DNA from: Bacteroidia bacterium | GTDB lineage: Bacteria; Bacteroidota; Bacteroidia; CAILMK01; JBBDIG01 | Assembly (NCBI GenBank): GCA_040880525.1 | Contig: JBBDIG010000048.1 | Location: forward strand, 1-64,000 | Length of the DNA: 64,000 nucleotides | Direction of reading: 5' to 3' | Shown: positions 17,505 through 25,342 of the stretch, one piece after another | Layout: the number at the start of each line of letters is the position of its first letter | Position numbering within the stretch: position 1 is the stretch's first letter | Notes under the pieces: model-generated | The model's input: the letters and a program-made list of their open reading frames with translations, nothing else | What the model was told of the DNA's origin: nothing | Database searches by the model: none | Program-made: the position numbers and the translations under genes

Positions 17505-18200
17505 TTATTCTGGTTGCCGGAAACTTTCTCCCCTCAAATATTTGGTTTTCATGAGTGGGCATATTTTATAGCGCTCATCCCCCGTATCCATATAGATCGC
17601 GTCCAGGGTTTCACATACCTCCTCTATCCCGGCATCGTCAGCCCAGGCGAAAGGTCCGCGTGGATAGTTTGTGCCGAGTTGCATAGCCAGATCAATATCA
17701 TCCATGCCTGCCGTACCTTCCTGGAGTGCAAAACTTGCCTCATTGATGATCATGAACAATACCCGTGGCGTTACCATCCCAACGCGATCTTTTACCTCGC
17801 TTATATTCCAGCCAAGCTGTTTTATTATTTCCTTCAGAGAATCTGTAACCGGTTTATGCAAAGTACTCATTTCCAGTATTGGCCTGTTTATAAAGGTAGG
17901 CAAGGCATTGATGCCATATAAGTTACACTCCACCTCCTCATCCAGCAGATAAACCATCATAGCCAACTGCATTTTTACGGCACATCCCAGCACCGTAATT
18001 CCCTTCATCGAAGTATAGAATTCCAGATTTTCCGGCTGATCGTCAAGGTTCAGATCAAGAATAATATCTCCGGGCACTATTTCCTGATCAACTATTTGTT
18101 CGGCACTCGCGGAAACAATCAGATCAAGCCCTTTCAATTTCCCGGTTTTTTCCTGCAGTTCAGCTATGCGCTGATCTTTTCCTGTGACAAATATTTTCAT
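17505..18200 (-). CDS. 3-hydroxyacyl-CoA dehydrogenase-like protein lacking cofactor and catalytic motifs
   Basis: A 231-aa protein. The C-terminal ~110 residues match the 3-hydroxyacyl-CoA dehydrogenase C-terminal domain (R-V-L-F-M-I-I-N-E-A-S-F-A-L-Q-E-G, M-D-D-I-D-L-A-M-Q-L-G-T-N-Y-P-R-G-P-F). The first ~115 residues sit where the NAD Rossmann domain should be, but no G-x-G-x-x-G is visible and the usual G-x-H-F-F-N-P catalytic stretch reads G-I-N-A-L-P-T-F. Ordinary dehydrogenase activity is therefore doubtful; it may be a binding or regulatory paralogue. The start MKIFVTGKDQ was preferred to an upstream frame extension of 45 residues with no family resemblance. Confidence 0.75.
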   Translation of the reverse strand: MKIFVTGKDQRIAELQEKTGKLKGLDLIVSASAEQIVDQEIVPGDIILDLNLDDQPENLEFYTSMKGITVLGCAVKMQLAMMVYLLDEEVECNLYGINALPTFINRPILEMSTLHKPVTDSLKEIIKQLGWNISEVKDRVGMVTPRVLFMIINEASFALQEGTAGMDDIDLAMQLGTNYPRGPFAWADDAGIEEVCETLDAIYMDTGDERYKICPLMKTKYLRGESFRQPE

Positions 18201-18343
18201 GGTTTTTCGTTTTAATTGGTAGCTAAAATTTATGTTGTCCCTAATCCGGCAATGTACTGTGAAACTCTTTCCAAAGTTTCTAAAACTTTGAAGGGCTATC
18301 AAAGACTTACCGTACAATGAAAATTCAGGTTGCAAAAAATCAA

Positions 18344-18982
18344 TTATTCCATTTTTAATATTCTTCTTAAAATTGGTGAGAGGCCGCTGAAGAAAAACTC
18401 TACTGCTATCACCATAACGATCAGCCCCATCAACCTCATAAGGATTTTATTGCCAGTATCTCCCAGGAGATTAATGAATCGCGAAGAACTCCAGAGCGTA
18501 AGAAACGTGATAAGGCAGACCAGAAACATGATTCCGAAAAGTATCGCCTTTTTGGAGAAGGTTTCAGCATCTTCCATTAATACAATAGCATTAGTAATGG
18601 CTCCTGGCCCGCAGATCATGGGGATGGCCAGCGGAGTAATCGAAATATCCGTGACGTACTCCTTTATCTCCATTTCTGTAACTTTAATCTTTCCAATCCT
18701 GGCGTGGAGCATATCCTGACCCATCAGGAAAAAGATGATTCCGCCCACCACGCGAAAGCTGTCAGCAGAAATTCCGAAGAACTTGAACAGCAACTGGCCG
18801 GAAAAGGCAAATATGATGAGCGTGGCAAAAGCAACGACTACGGCTTTCTGCGCTGTATGCCTGCGTTGGGTATCATTCAGGCTGCCGGTCATCGTCATAA
18901 AAACTGGCATCACACCGATGGGATTCATCAGCGTGAAAAAGGAGGTAAAAGCAAGAAGTGCGAAAGCAAAATTTTCTGACAT
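18344..18982 (-). CDS. MarC family integral membrane protein
   Basis: A 212-aa protein with about six hydrophobic helices and the MarC/UPF0056 signatures: T-L-M-N-P-I-G-V-M-P-V-F near the N-terminus, R-V-V-G-G-I-I-F-F-L-M-G mid-protein, and I-T-P-L-A-I-P-M-I-C-G-P-G-A-I. It is an inner-membrane protein; despite the name, a drug-resistance role is not established and the substrate is unknown. It lies 24 bp downstream of the CLC channel gene on the same strand and is probably co-transcribed. The C-terminus is short. Confidence 0.9.
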   Translation of the reverse strand: MSENFAFALLAFTSFFTLMNPIGVMPVFMTMTGSLNDTQRRHTAQKAVVVAFATLIIFAFSGQLLFKFFGISADSFRVVGGIIFFLMGQDMLHARIGKIKVTEMEIKEYVTDISITPLAIPMICGPGAITNAIVLMEDAETFSKKAILFGIMFLVCLITFLTLWSSSRFINLLGDTGNKILMRLMGLIVMVIAVEFFFSGLSPILRRILKME

Positions 18983-19006
18983 TATATCAATGGATTTAGC
19001 GGCTGG

Positions 19007-20809
19007 CTAGTCAATGATCTGTTCATCTTCCTGCCCCTGTTTTATGAGTTGCGTCCGGTAATGATTGAAAATTTTGGATTTACTCAAAAACCCTATGTAT
19101 TTGCGGTCATGATTGATCACCGGCAAATTCCAGTCTCCGGTAGTATCGAATTTTTTCATAACGCTGTCCATGTCTTCATCAATATATACATAATCAGAGG
19201 GAGCATGCATCAGGTCTTTGATCTGCACGAGCTTGTATTGTTTGGGTTTAAACATGAGCTCCCGGATATCGTCAAGCAGGATCACACCATGGATTTTCTC
19301 ATGTTCATCCACTACGGGAAAAATATTTCTTCGCGAACGGGAAACGGCTTTCACCAGATCTTCCAGCCAGGCTTCAGGATGCACGACCACCAGATCGGTT
19401 TCTATAAGGCGCTGAAGACGCAGCAGGGTCAACACAGTTTTGTCCCGGTTATGAAAAACCAGGAGACCCCGTAGCGCCAGTTGCTTGGTATAAAGCGAAT
19501 GCGGTTCAAAATACATAGTGGTGGCAAATGCTATGGCCGAAACGATCATTAGCGGCAACATCAGAATATAACCGCCTGTAATCTCTGCAATAATGAAAAT
19601 TGCCGTGAGCGGAGCATGTAGCACACCGCTGCAAACTCCGGCCATTCCCACCAATATAAAGTTCTTCTCTGACAGCGGATTGCTTAAAAACCCGGTGAGG
19701 TTAAGGAATCGGGCCATCACAAAACCTGAAAGCCCGCCAACAAACATTGATGGCGCGAACACTCCTCCATTACCACCAGCGCCAATGGTAAACGATGTGG
19801 CAAAAACCTTAAATGCTAATACGCCTGCCATGAAAAGCAGAAATACCCACTGATTAGTATTATCCTCCAGAAAGAAACTTTCTGAAATAATGGCGGCACT
19901 CTCATTATCAATCAACCTTGTGAGCGTAACGTAGCCTTCGCCATATAAGGGTGGGAAAAGGAAAATGAGCAAGCCCAGACCAGAGCCCCCGATCAACGCA
20001 CGTTTCAGAGGATGCGTGAAGTGCCGCAGGTCGGATTCGATCCTGAAAGTGAGGCGGGTGAAATAGACGGAGAGCAGCCCGCAAATTATTCCGAGCATAA
20101 TATAAAGAGGTACCTCGCTGATCTGAAAGGTGTCAGTAATCTGAAAGTTAAAGAGGATCTCTCCACCCGTCAGATACTTGGATATGAGCGCAGCAGTGAC
20201 GGCTGCAATAAGCAACGGAATATAGGCCGGTATCGAAAGTTCCAGCATCAGCACTTCCAGGGTGAAAATGACTCCGGCAATAGGCGAATTAAAGATTCCG
20301 GCAATGCCTGCTGCTGCACCGCATCCAATCAGCAGCGTACGTTTTTTATGACCCAGATGAAACCACCGGCCCAGATTGGATCCCAGCGCGGCACCGGTTG
20401 TTACTATTGGTGCCTCAAGCCCAACGGAGCCACCAAATCCTACCGTTACCGAACTGCTGATCAGGTGGCTGTACATTTTATCCTTCTCCACCAGTCCTGA
20501 TTTGTGCGTAATGGCGTGAAGCAGATTGGGAATACCTCCACCAATTTTACCCTTCATAAATGCATATTTATAAAGGATCGTCAGGAGAATGCCTATAAGC
20601 GGAAAAATGAAGAACCAATAGCTTTCATAAATATTGTTGAAGCTGTTGATAAGGAGGGTTCCGATGGTATGTACCGTGGTTTTGAGCAGCACGGCCGCCA
20701 GTCCGCCACATATTCCCACCAGGAAACTCAAAAGAAAAATGAAGTTCTTGTTGCTGATATTTCTCACCCGCCAGACGAGGAAGTCGTGGAAAAGTTTTTT
20801 AAAAAACAT
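19007..20809 (-). CDS. CLC-family chloride channel/transporter with C-terminal CBS pair
   Basis: A 600-aa membrane protein. Residues ~20-440 are the CLC fold. The first anion-filter motif reads G-S-V-G-L-E-A-P (about 130-137), keeping the gating glutamate but with Ala for the usual Gly. The second is G-N-G-G-V-F-A-P-S-M-F-V-G-G. At the position of the internal proton-transfer glutamate of E. coli ClcA the motif reads F-T-L-E-V-L-M rather than F-I-I-E-E-M, so coupling to protons is uncertain. Residues ~465-590 contain two CBS domains, which bind adenine nucleotides in relatives. It is likely an anion channel or exchanger of the inner membrane. It is the first gene before marC. The 208 bp upstream show no gene. 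Confidence 0.9.
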   Translation of the reverse strand: MFFKKLFHDFLVWRVRNISNKNFIFLLSFLVGICGGLAAVLLKTTVHTIGTLLINSFNNIYESYWFFIFPLIGILLTILYKYAFMKGKIGGGIPNLLHAITHKSGLVEKDKMYSHLISSSVTVGFGGSVGLEAPIVTTGAALGSNLGRWFHLGHKKRTLLIGCGAAAGIAGIFNSPIAGVIFTLEVLMLELSIPAYIPLLIAAVTAALISKYLTGGEILFNFQITDTFQISEVPLYIMLGIICGLLSVYFTRLTFRIESDLRHFTHPLKRALIGGSGLGLLIFLFPPLYGEGYVTLTRLIDNESAAIISESFFLEDNTNQWVFLLFMAGVLAFKVFATSFTIGAGGNGGVFAPSMFVGGLSGFVMARFLNLTGFLSNPLSEKNFILVGMAGVCSGVLHAPLTAIFIIAEITGGYILMLPLMIVSAIAFATTMYFEPHSLYTKQLALRGLLVFHNRDKTVLTLLRLQRLIETDLVVVHPEAWLEDLVKAVSRSRRNIFPVVDEHEKIHGVILLDDIRELMFKPKQYKLVQIKDLMHAPSDYVYIDEDMDSVMKKFDTTGDWNLPVINHDRKYIGFLSKSKIFNHYRTQLIKQGQEDEQIID

Positions 20810-21017
20810 AGAGGTGAGACAGTTCCCTTTTTAAAAAAATGGACACAAAACTACTGTTCGGAACGGAAAGCAGCGGCCTTTGAGAAGAAAAGAAATAAGC
20901 CTGTAAAAAATCATTCTATGCTCCTTTTAATATTTCATTAAATAATTAAAACAAAAGAATTTGCAATAATTTAATTGGGAGCTTAAAAATGGAGTTGCAG
21001 ATCAATACTTTACAGGT

Positions 21018-23885
21018 TTATATATCGGACGTTGCAATCTCCGGTTTCAATTTTTTTCTGAGGTACTGCGCGGTATAGCTGCTGGTTTCCTTCAGGATTT
21101 CCTCTGGTTTTCCCTGGAATACTAAATATCCGCCTTCTTCACCGCCTTCAGGGCCCAGGTCAATAAGCCAGTCGGCACATTTCATTACTTCGAGATTATG
21201 TTCGATTACCATTACGGTGTGTCCTTTTTCAATGAGGGCATTAAAAGCGGCCAGGAGATGATGAATGTCATGAAAATGAAGTCCGGTAGTGGGTTCATCA
21301 AAAATGAAAAGAATGTGGTTTTGGCTGTTACTTTTGGAAAGGAACGAGGCCAGCTTTATCCGTTGCGCCTCACCCCCGCTCAGGTTTGCTGACGATTGTC
21401 CCAGTTTCAGATAGCCCAGCCCTACCTGGCGGAGCGGCATCATATTACTTGTAATCTGAGGCACTTCATCAAAGAATTCAATCGCCTCATCTACAGTCAT
21501 TTCCAAAACATCATAAATGTTCTTGTCTTTATGAGTCACCTGCAGCACTTCTTCCTTGTAGCGCTTCCCATTGCATTTTTCACATAATAATGAAATGTCG
21601 GCCATAAACTGCATTTCCAGTGTAATAATGCCCTCACCACTGCACACATCGCAACGCCCGCCATCTACATTAAATGAAAAGAAAGCAGGTGTAAAACCAT
21701 GGATTTTCGCCAGACGCTGATTCGAGTACAATTCCCGAATGGGATCAAAAGCCTTTAGATAAGTTACCGGATTGGAACGGGAGGACTTCCCGATCGGATT
21801 CTGGTCCACATATTCTACCTGTGTAATTTGACGAAAGCTACCGCTTAAAGTGCTGAAGCTTTTGGAGCCTCCCGCAGCCTGTTGTGTGAGAGCAGGGTGG
21901 ATGATCTCCCTGACCAGCGTGGATTTGCCACTGCCGCTAACTCCCGTTACTACCGTGAGCGCTTCCAGCGGGAACCGAACGTCAAGATGCTTCAGGTTGT
22001 ATTTATGAGCTCCGGTAATTTCAACGAAATTATCGGGATCACGTCTTTTTGCTGGCAAAGGAATGCTTAGTTCGCCCGTCAGGTATTTACCTGTCAGGCT
22101 CTCGGGATCATTTTCCATGCTGGAAATATCTCCCTCAAAAATGACCTTTCCGCCATCTCTCCCGGCAAACGGGCCAATATCAATAATATAATCTGCGGCC
22201 CGCATGATATCCTCATCATGCTCCACTACTATCACGTTATTTTCCTGCTTCTTCAGGCGCTGCAATATGGTGATCAGCTTTTCCGTATCCCGTGGATGAA
22301 GGCCAATGCTTGGCTCATCCAGGATGTACATAGAGCCTGTAAGCGTGCTGCCCAGCGAAGTAACAAGCTGAATACGCTGCGATTCACCGCCTGATAATGT
22401 ACGGGATGCACGATTAAGGGTAAGATAGCCCAGTCCTACGTCCAGCAGGAAATTTATGCGGCTTTTTATTTCAACCAGAATTCGCCTGGAAATATCCTGC
22501 TCGCTTTTAGTAAGTTTAAGATTGTCAAAAAATTCATGAAGGTCTTTTACCGGCTTCACGACAAGTGCCGTAATGGGAACATTGTTGATCTTCACATAAG
22601 AAGCTTCCTTTCTCAGCCGGGTGCCTTCACATTCCGGGCATTTTGTTTTTCCCTTATACCGGGAAAGCAACACGCGATACTGGATTTTATATTGCTTGGA
22701 TTCAATGTACCTGAAAAACTCCCGAATACCGTCAAAATATTGGGTTCCTTTCCACAGTGCTTCCTTTTCATCCGCAGTCAATTGATTATACGGCCGGTGG
22801 ATCGGAAAGTTAGCCTTTGACGCAGCTTTGAGCAACTGGTCTTTCCATTCGCTCATTTTATTTCCTTTCCAGCAGGCTACAGCGTCTTCATAAACTGATA
22901 GCGAGGGATCGGGAATTACTTTTTCTTCATCAATGCCAATCACCATTCCGAAACCCTCGCATGAACGGCAGGCACCAAATGGATTATTAAAGGTGAAAAG
23001 GTTTGCAGAAGGCTCCTCGAATTCGATCCCATCGGCTTCAAAGCGATTAGAAAACTCTATCTGCTTTGGCTCATCTTCCGAAGGGTTTAACTCTATTATG
23101 CAGGTACCATGTCCTTCGAAAAAAGCTGTCTGTACAGAATCCGCGATGCGACTGTCATTGTCACGATCCTCATATTTAATGACAATCCTGTCTATCAGTA
23201 ATTGTGCTTCCTGGATAAATTTCTTGCTTATAATATCAAGCCCGGCTAATTCCAGCTTCGCTTCACTTTTGTCAGCTTCAAAAATGCTGATTACGTCTTC
23301 GATGCTGTATACTTTGCCTTTATGCGCTATGCGGGAGAAGCCTTTTTGAAGAATAACTGAAAGCTCCTTTTTAAGGTCGCGGCCCGGACCGGTAATAATA
23401 GGAGCAAGAATTTGTACCCTCATGCCCTCCTCCTGTTCCTTCAGGTAAGCGAGTACATTATCCACTGTATGTAGCTTCACCTCTTTTTCCGAAACAGGCG
23501 AATAGGTGCGGCCAATACGTGCATACAGCAGCTTGAGGTAGTCATAAATTTCAGTAGTAGTGCCGAGCGTAGAGCGCGGATTGTTGGTCTTAACTTTCTG
23601 CTGGATGGCAATAGCAGGAGACAGTCCCTTAATATAATCAACCTCTGGTTTATTGATCTTTCCGGTAAATTGCCGGATATAGGCTGAAAGGCTTTCTACG
23701 TATCTCCTCTGTCCCTCAGCGTATAAAGTATCGAAGGCCAGGGATGATTTGCCCGAGCCTGATACGCCCGTGATCACTACAAGTTTCTTTTGAGGAATTG
23801 CAAGATCAATGTTCTTAAGATTGTTCTGCCGTGCGTTTTTGATCAGTATAAATTCTCTTGGATCCAGATCCTGCAGTTTCTGCAT
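21018..23885 (-). CDS. uvrA: Excinuclease ABC subunit A
   Basis: A 955-aa DNA-damage sensor of nucleotide excision repair. It has two ABC ATPase modules: Walker A G-V-S-G-S-G-K-S-S (about 39-47) and G-V-S-G-S-G-K-S-T (about 645), with signatures L-S-G-G-E-S-Q-R-I and L-S-G-G-E-A-Q-R-I. The C-terminal zinc finger is complete (C-D-V-C ... C-E-K-C, about 745-780). In the first zinc-finger region only one C-x-x-C is present (G-A-C-R-S-C-E-G-F-G); the upstream pair is replaced, a pattern I associate with Bacteroidota UvrA. It is a single gene, divergent from the ECF sigma gene. Length is normal. Confidence 0.96.
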   Translation of the reverse strand: MQKLQDLDPREFILIKNARQNNLKNIDLAIPQKKLVVITGVSGSGKSSLAFDTLYAEGQRRYVESLSAYIRQFTGKINKPEVDYIKGLSPAIAIQQKVKTNNPRSTLGTTTEIYDYLKLLYARIGRTYSPVSEKEVKLHTVDNVLAYLKEQEEGMRVQILAPIITGPGRDLKKELSVILQKGFSRIAHKGKVYSIEDVISIFEADKSEAKLELAGLDIISKKFIQEAQLLIDRIVIKYEDRDNDSRIADSVQTAFFEGHGTCIIELNPSEDEPKQIEFSNRFEADGIEFEEPSANLFTFNNPFGACRSCEGFGMVIGIDEEKVIPDPSLSVYEDAVACWKGNKMSEWKDQLLKAASKANFPIHRPYNQLTADEKEALWKGTQYFDGIREFFRYIESKQYKIQYRVLLSRYKGKTKCPECEGTRLRKEASYVKINNVPITALVVKPVKDLHEFFDNLKLTKSEQDISRRILVEIKSRINFLLDVGLGYLTLNRASRTLSGGESQRIQLVTSLGSTLTGSMYILDEPSIGLHPRDTEKLITILQRLKKQENNVIVVEHDEDIMRAADYIIDIGPFAGRDGGKVIFEGDISSMENDPESLTGKYLTGELSIPLPAKRRDPDNFVEITGAHKYNLKHLDVRFPLEALTVVTGVSGSGKSTLVREIIHPALTQQAAGGSKSFSTLSGSFRQITQVEYVDQNPIGKSSRSNPVTYLKAFDPIRELYSNQRLAKIHGFTPAFFSFNVDGGRCDVCSGEGIITLEMQFMADISLLCEKCNGKRYKEEVLQVTHKDKNIYDVLEMTVDEAIEFFDEVPQITSNMMPLRQVGLGYLKLGQSSANLSGGEAQRIKLASFLSKSNSQNHILFIFDEPTTGLHFHDIHHLLAAFNALIEKGHTVMVIEHNLEVMKCADWLIDLGPEGGEEGGYLVFQGKPEEILKETSSYTAQYLRKKLKPEIATSDI

Positions 23886-24060
23886 TCGATAAATTTTTTT
23901 TGCCTACCCTGTTGTTTTGAAAAAGTTTTATTAACTTGCCGTTCAATTCCACCACGGAATCATCACTCATTTTCAAGTGCAAAATTAAATAATCAATTCG
24001 GCCTATAGAGACAAGTTTACGCTTAACATTTCTTCGAGAACTTTTAACTATTTCAAGAAC

Positions 24061-24639
24061 ATGCGTAAACCAATTCAGAGTGATGAGCAACTTATCCAGC
24101 AATATATTGATGGCCACGAAACAAGCCTAAAGCTTCTCATTAACAGGCATCAAACCAAACTCTTCTCTTCCATTTATCTCCTTGTAAAAGACCGTTGCCT
24201 AGCTGAGGACATCTTTCAGGACACTTTTGTAAAGGTGATCAAAACGCTGAAGAAAGGCAACTATCAGGAGCAAGGCAAATTCCTTCCCTGGGTGATGCGG
24301 ATTGCAAGAAATCTGGTAATAGATTATTACCGGAAAACCAGCAAGATGCCTTCAGTAACTGATCCGGACGGTTTCGACATTTTTTCCGTAATAAAAATAG
24401 CGGAAGAAAACCGGGAGGATGAAATGATTCGGGAACAATCTCACGGCCGGCTACGGCTGCTCATCCAGCAGCTCCCTGATGAACAGAAAGAGGTACTCAT
24501 CCTCCGGCATTATGCTGAGATGCCTTTCAGAGAAATTGCAGAACTTACTGGTGTGAGCATCAATACGGCCTTAGGAAGAATGCGCTATGCCCTCAACAAT
24601 CTGAGAAAGCTCATCGAAAAGCATCAGATCACATTGTAG
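24061..24639 (+). CDS. ECF-type RNA polymerase sigma factor
   Basis: A 192-aa sigma-70 family group 4 protein. Region 2 (about 25-95) has A-E-D-I-F-Q-D-T-F-V-K-V and the -10-recognition segment W-V-M-R-I-A-R-N-L-V-I-D-Y-Y-R-K. Region 4 (about 130-185) has L-P-D-E-Q-K-E-V-L-I-L-R-H-Y and the HTH F-R-E-I-A-E-L-T-G-V-S-I-N-T-A-L-G-R-M. Unlike the other two sigma genes in this window it has no adjacent membrane anti-sigma gene. The next gene, 89 bp on, is a small acidic protein that could be its partner. Its regulon is unknown. Confidence 0.92.
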   Translation: MRKPIQSDEQLIQQYIDGHETSLKLLINRHQTKLFSSIYLLVKDRCLAEDIFQDTFVKVIKTLKKGNYQEQGKFLPWVMRIARNLVIDYYRKTSKMPSVTDPDGFDIFSVIKIAEENREDEMIREQSHGRLRLLIQQLPDEQKEVLILRHYAEMPFREIAELTGVSINTALGRMRYALNNLRKLIEKHQITL

Positions 24640-24728
24640 AAAATATTTTTCCGCTAAAAGAAAATAATCTTCTGCCACAGGCGTTTATTGAGGTGATTTA
24701 AACAGACAAAATAATTTACCTTGCGCTT

Positions 24729-24971
24729 ATGAGAAAGTCTTACACAGAGGATGATGTTATCAGGTACATTTATAATGAGACCGGGCCTCTTGAACGGGAA
24801 GAAATTGCCATTGCAATCAAAAGTGATTTAGAATTATGCGCGTTTTATAAGTCCCTCAAAAAAATGAATGTAAGTCTTGAAGAACTTAGGATGAAGCCAG
24901 ACCCATCCAGCATTAAATTAATTCTCGAATTTTCCCAATCCCTTTCAGGACGGCTGGAAACTTCACGATAA
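24729..24971 (+). CDS. Small protein downstream of ECF sigma factor
   Basis: An 80-aa protein, not recognised by family. It is predicted mostly helical, without signal peptide or membrane segment and without the H-x-x-x-C-x-x-C of zinc anti-sigma factors. It starts MRKSYTEDDVIRYIYNETGP; a run of acidic residues followed by a helical middle resembles the cytoplasmic N-termini of anti-sigma proteins. A weak promoter-like pair (TTG at 24698-24700, TACCTTG at 24717-24723) ends five bases before the ATG, so a very short leader is possible. A terminator follows, so it ends the sigma operon. A role as a soluble sigma modulator is inference from position alone. Confidence 0.65.
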   Translation: MRKSYTEDDVIRYIYNETGPLEREEIAIAIKSDLELCAFYKSLKKMNVSLEELRMKPDPSSIKLILEFSQSLSGRLETSR

Positions 24972-24997
24972 TTTCCTGTTGTTTTTAAAATGTTAAT

Positions 24998-25028
24998 AAA
25001 AAGCTGCCACTCTATGGCGGCTTTTTTC
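24998..25028 (+). terminator. Rho-independent terminator
   Basis: AAGCTGCCA / TGGCGGCTT stem (one G-U pair), loop CTCTA, then TTTTT. It lies 27 bp past the stop of the 80-aa gene. Confidence 0.8.
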
Positions 25029-25342
25029 GTTCCGGGTTTTTATCTTTTTAATAACGAATCCAAAAAATACGGAGCGTTTACTATTATTTATCATTTAAGA
25101 AATTATATTTTCTATGCTTGTTTTAATAATAACCCTGACTCCTCCGCGTCCTCCACGCAAATGAACCTGGCCTTTCCATGAATTTTCAAACTGGAAATAA
25201 ATGTCACACCTATCGGAATTCAAGTTCCCCAAAGGCTGATCATTTTCATTCCCTTTTTTGAACACACTTCTCTAGTTCTGGCTATTATGTGAATTACCTT
25301 TGCCGGAACCTTTGATATGGTACTTTAAACCGCAAAAAAAAG
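25029..25342 (+). other. metH upstream region, no riboswitch recognised
   Basis: 314 bp between the terminator and metH. I find no cobalamin-riboswitch B12-box-like sequence and no SAM-riboswitch core. One exact -7 match, TACCTTTG, lies at 25295-25302, 40 bp before the metH ATG, but with no convincing -33 box. The middle is AT-rich and non-coding in appearance. Confidence 0.4.

Noticed and set aside
20012-20500. Plus-strand open frame of 162 codons
   Set aside because: Antisense to the CLC gene; composition is that of a shadow frame.
23815-24117. Minus-strand open frame of 100 codons spanning the uvrA-sigma gap
   Set aside because: It overlaps both the uvrA start and the sigma gene and has no homology-like motif.
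25029-25342. Cobalamin or SAM riboswitch before metH
   Set aside because: Looked for because metH is often so controlled. No B12-box-like or SAM-core sequence was recognised; a covariance-model search would settle it.
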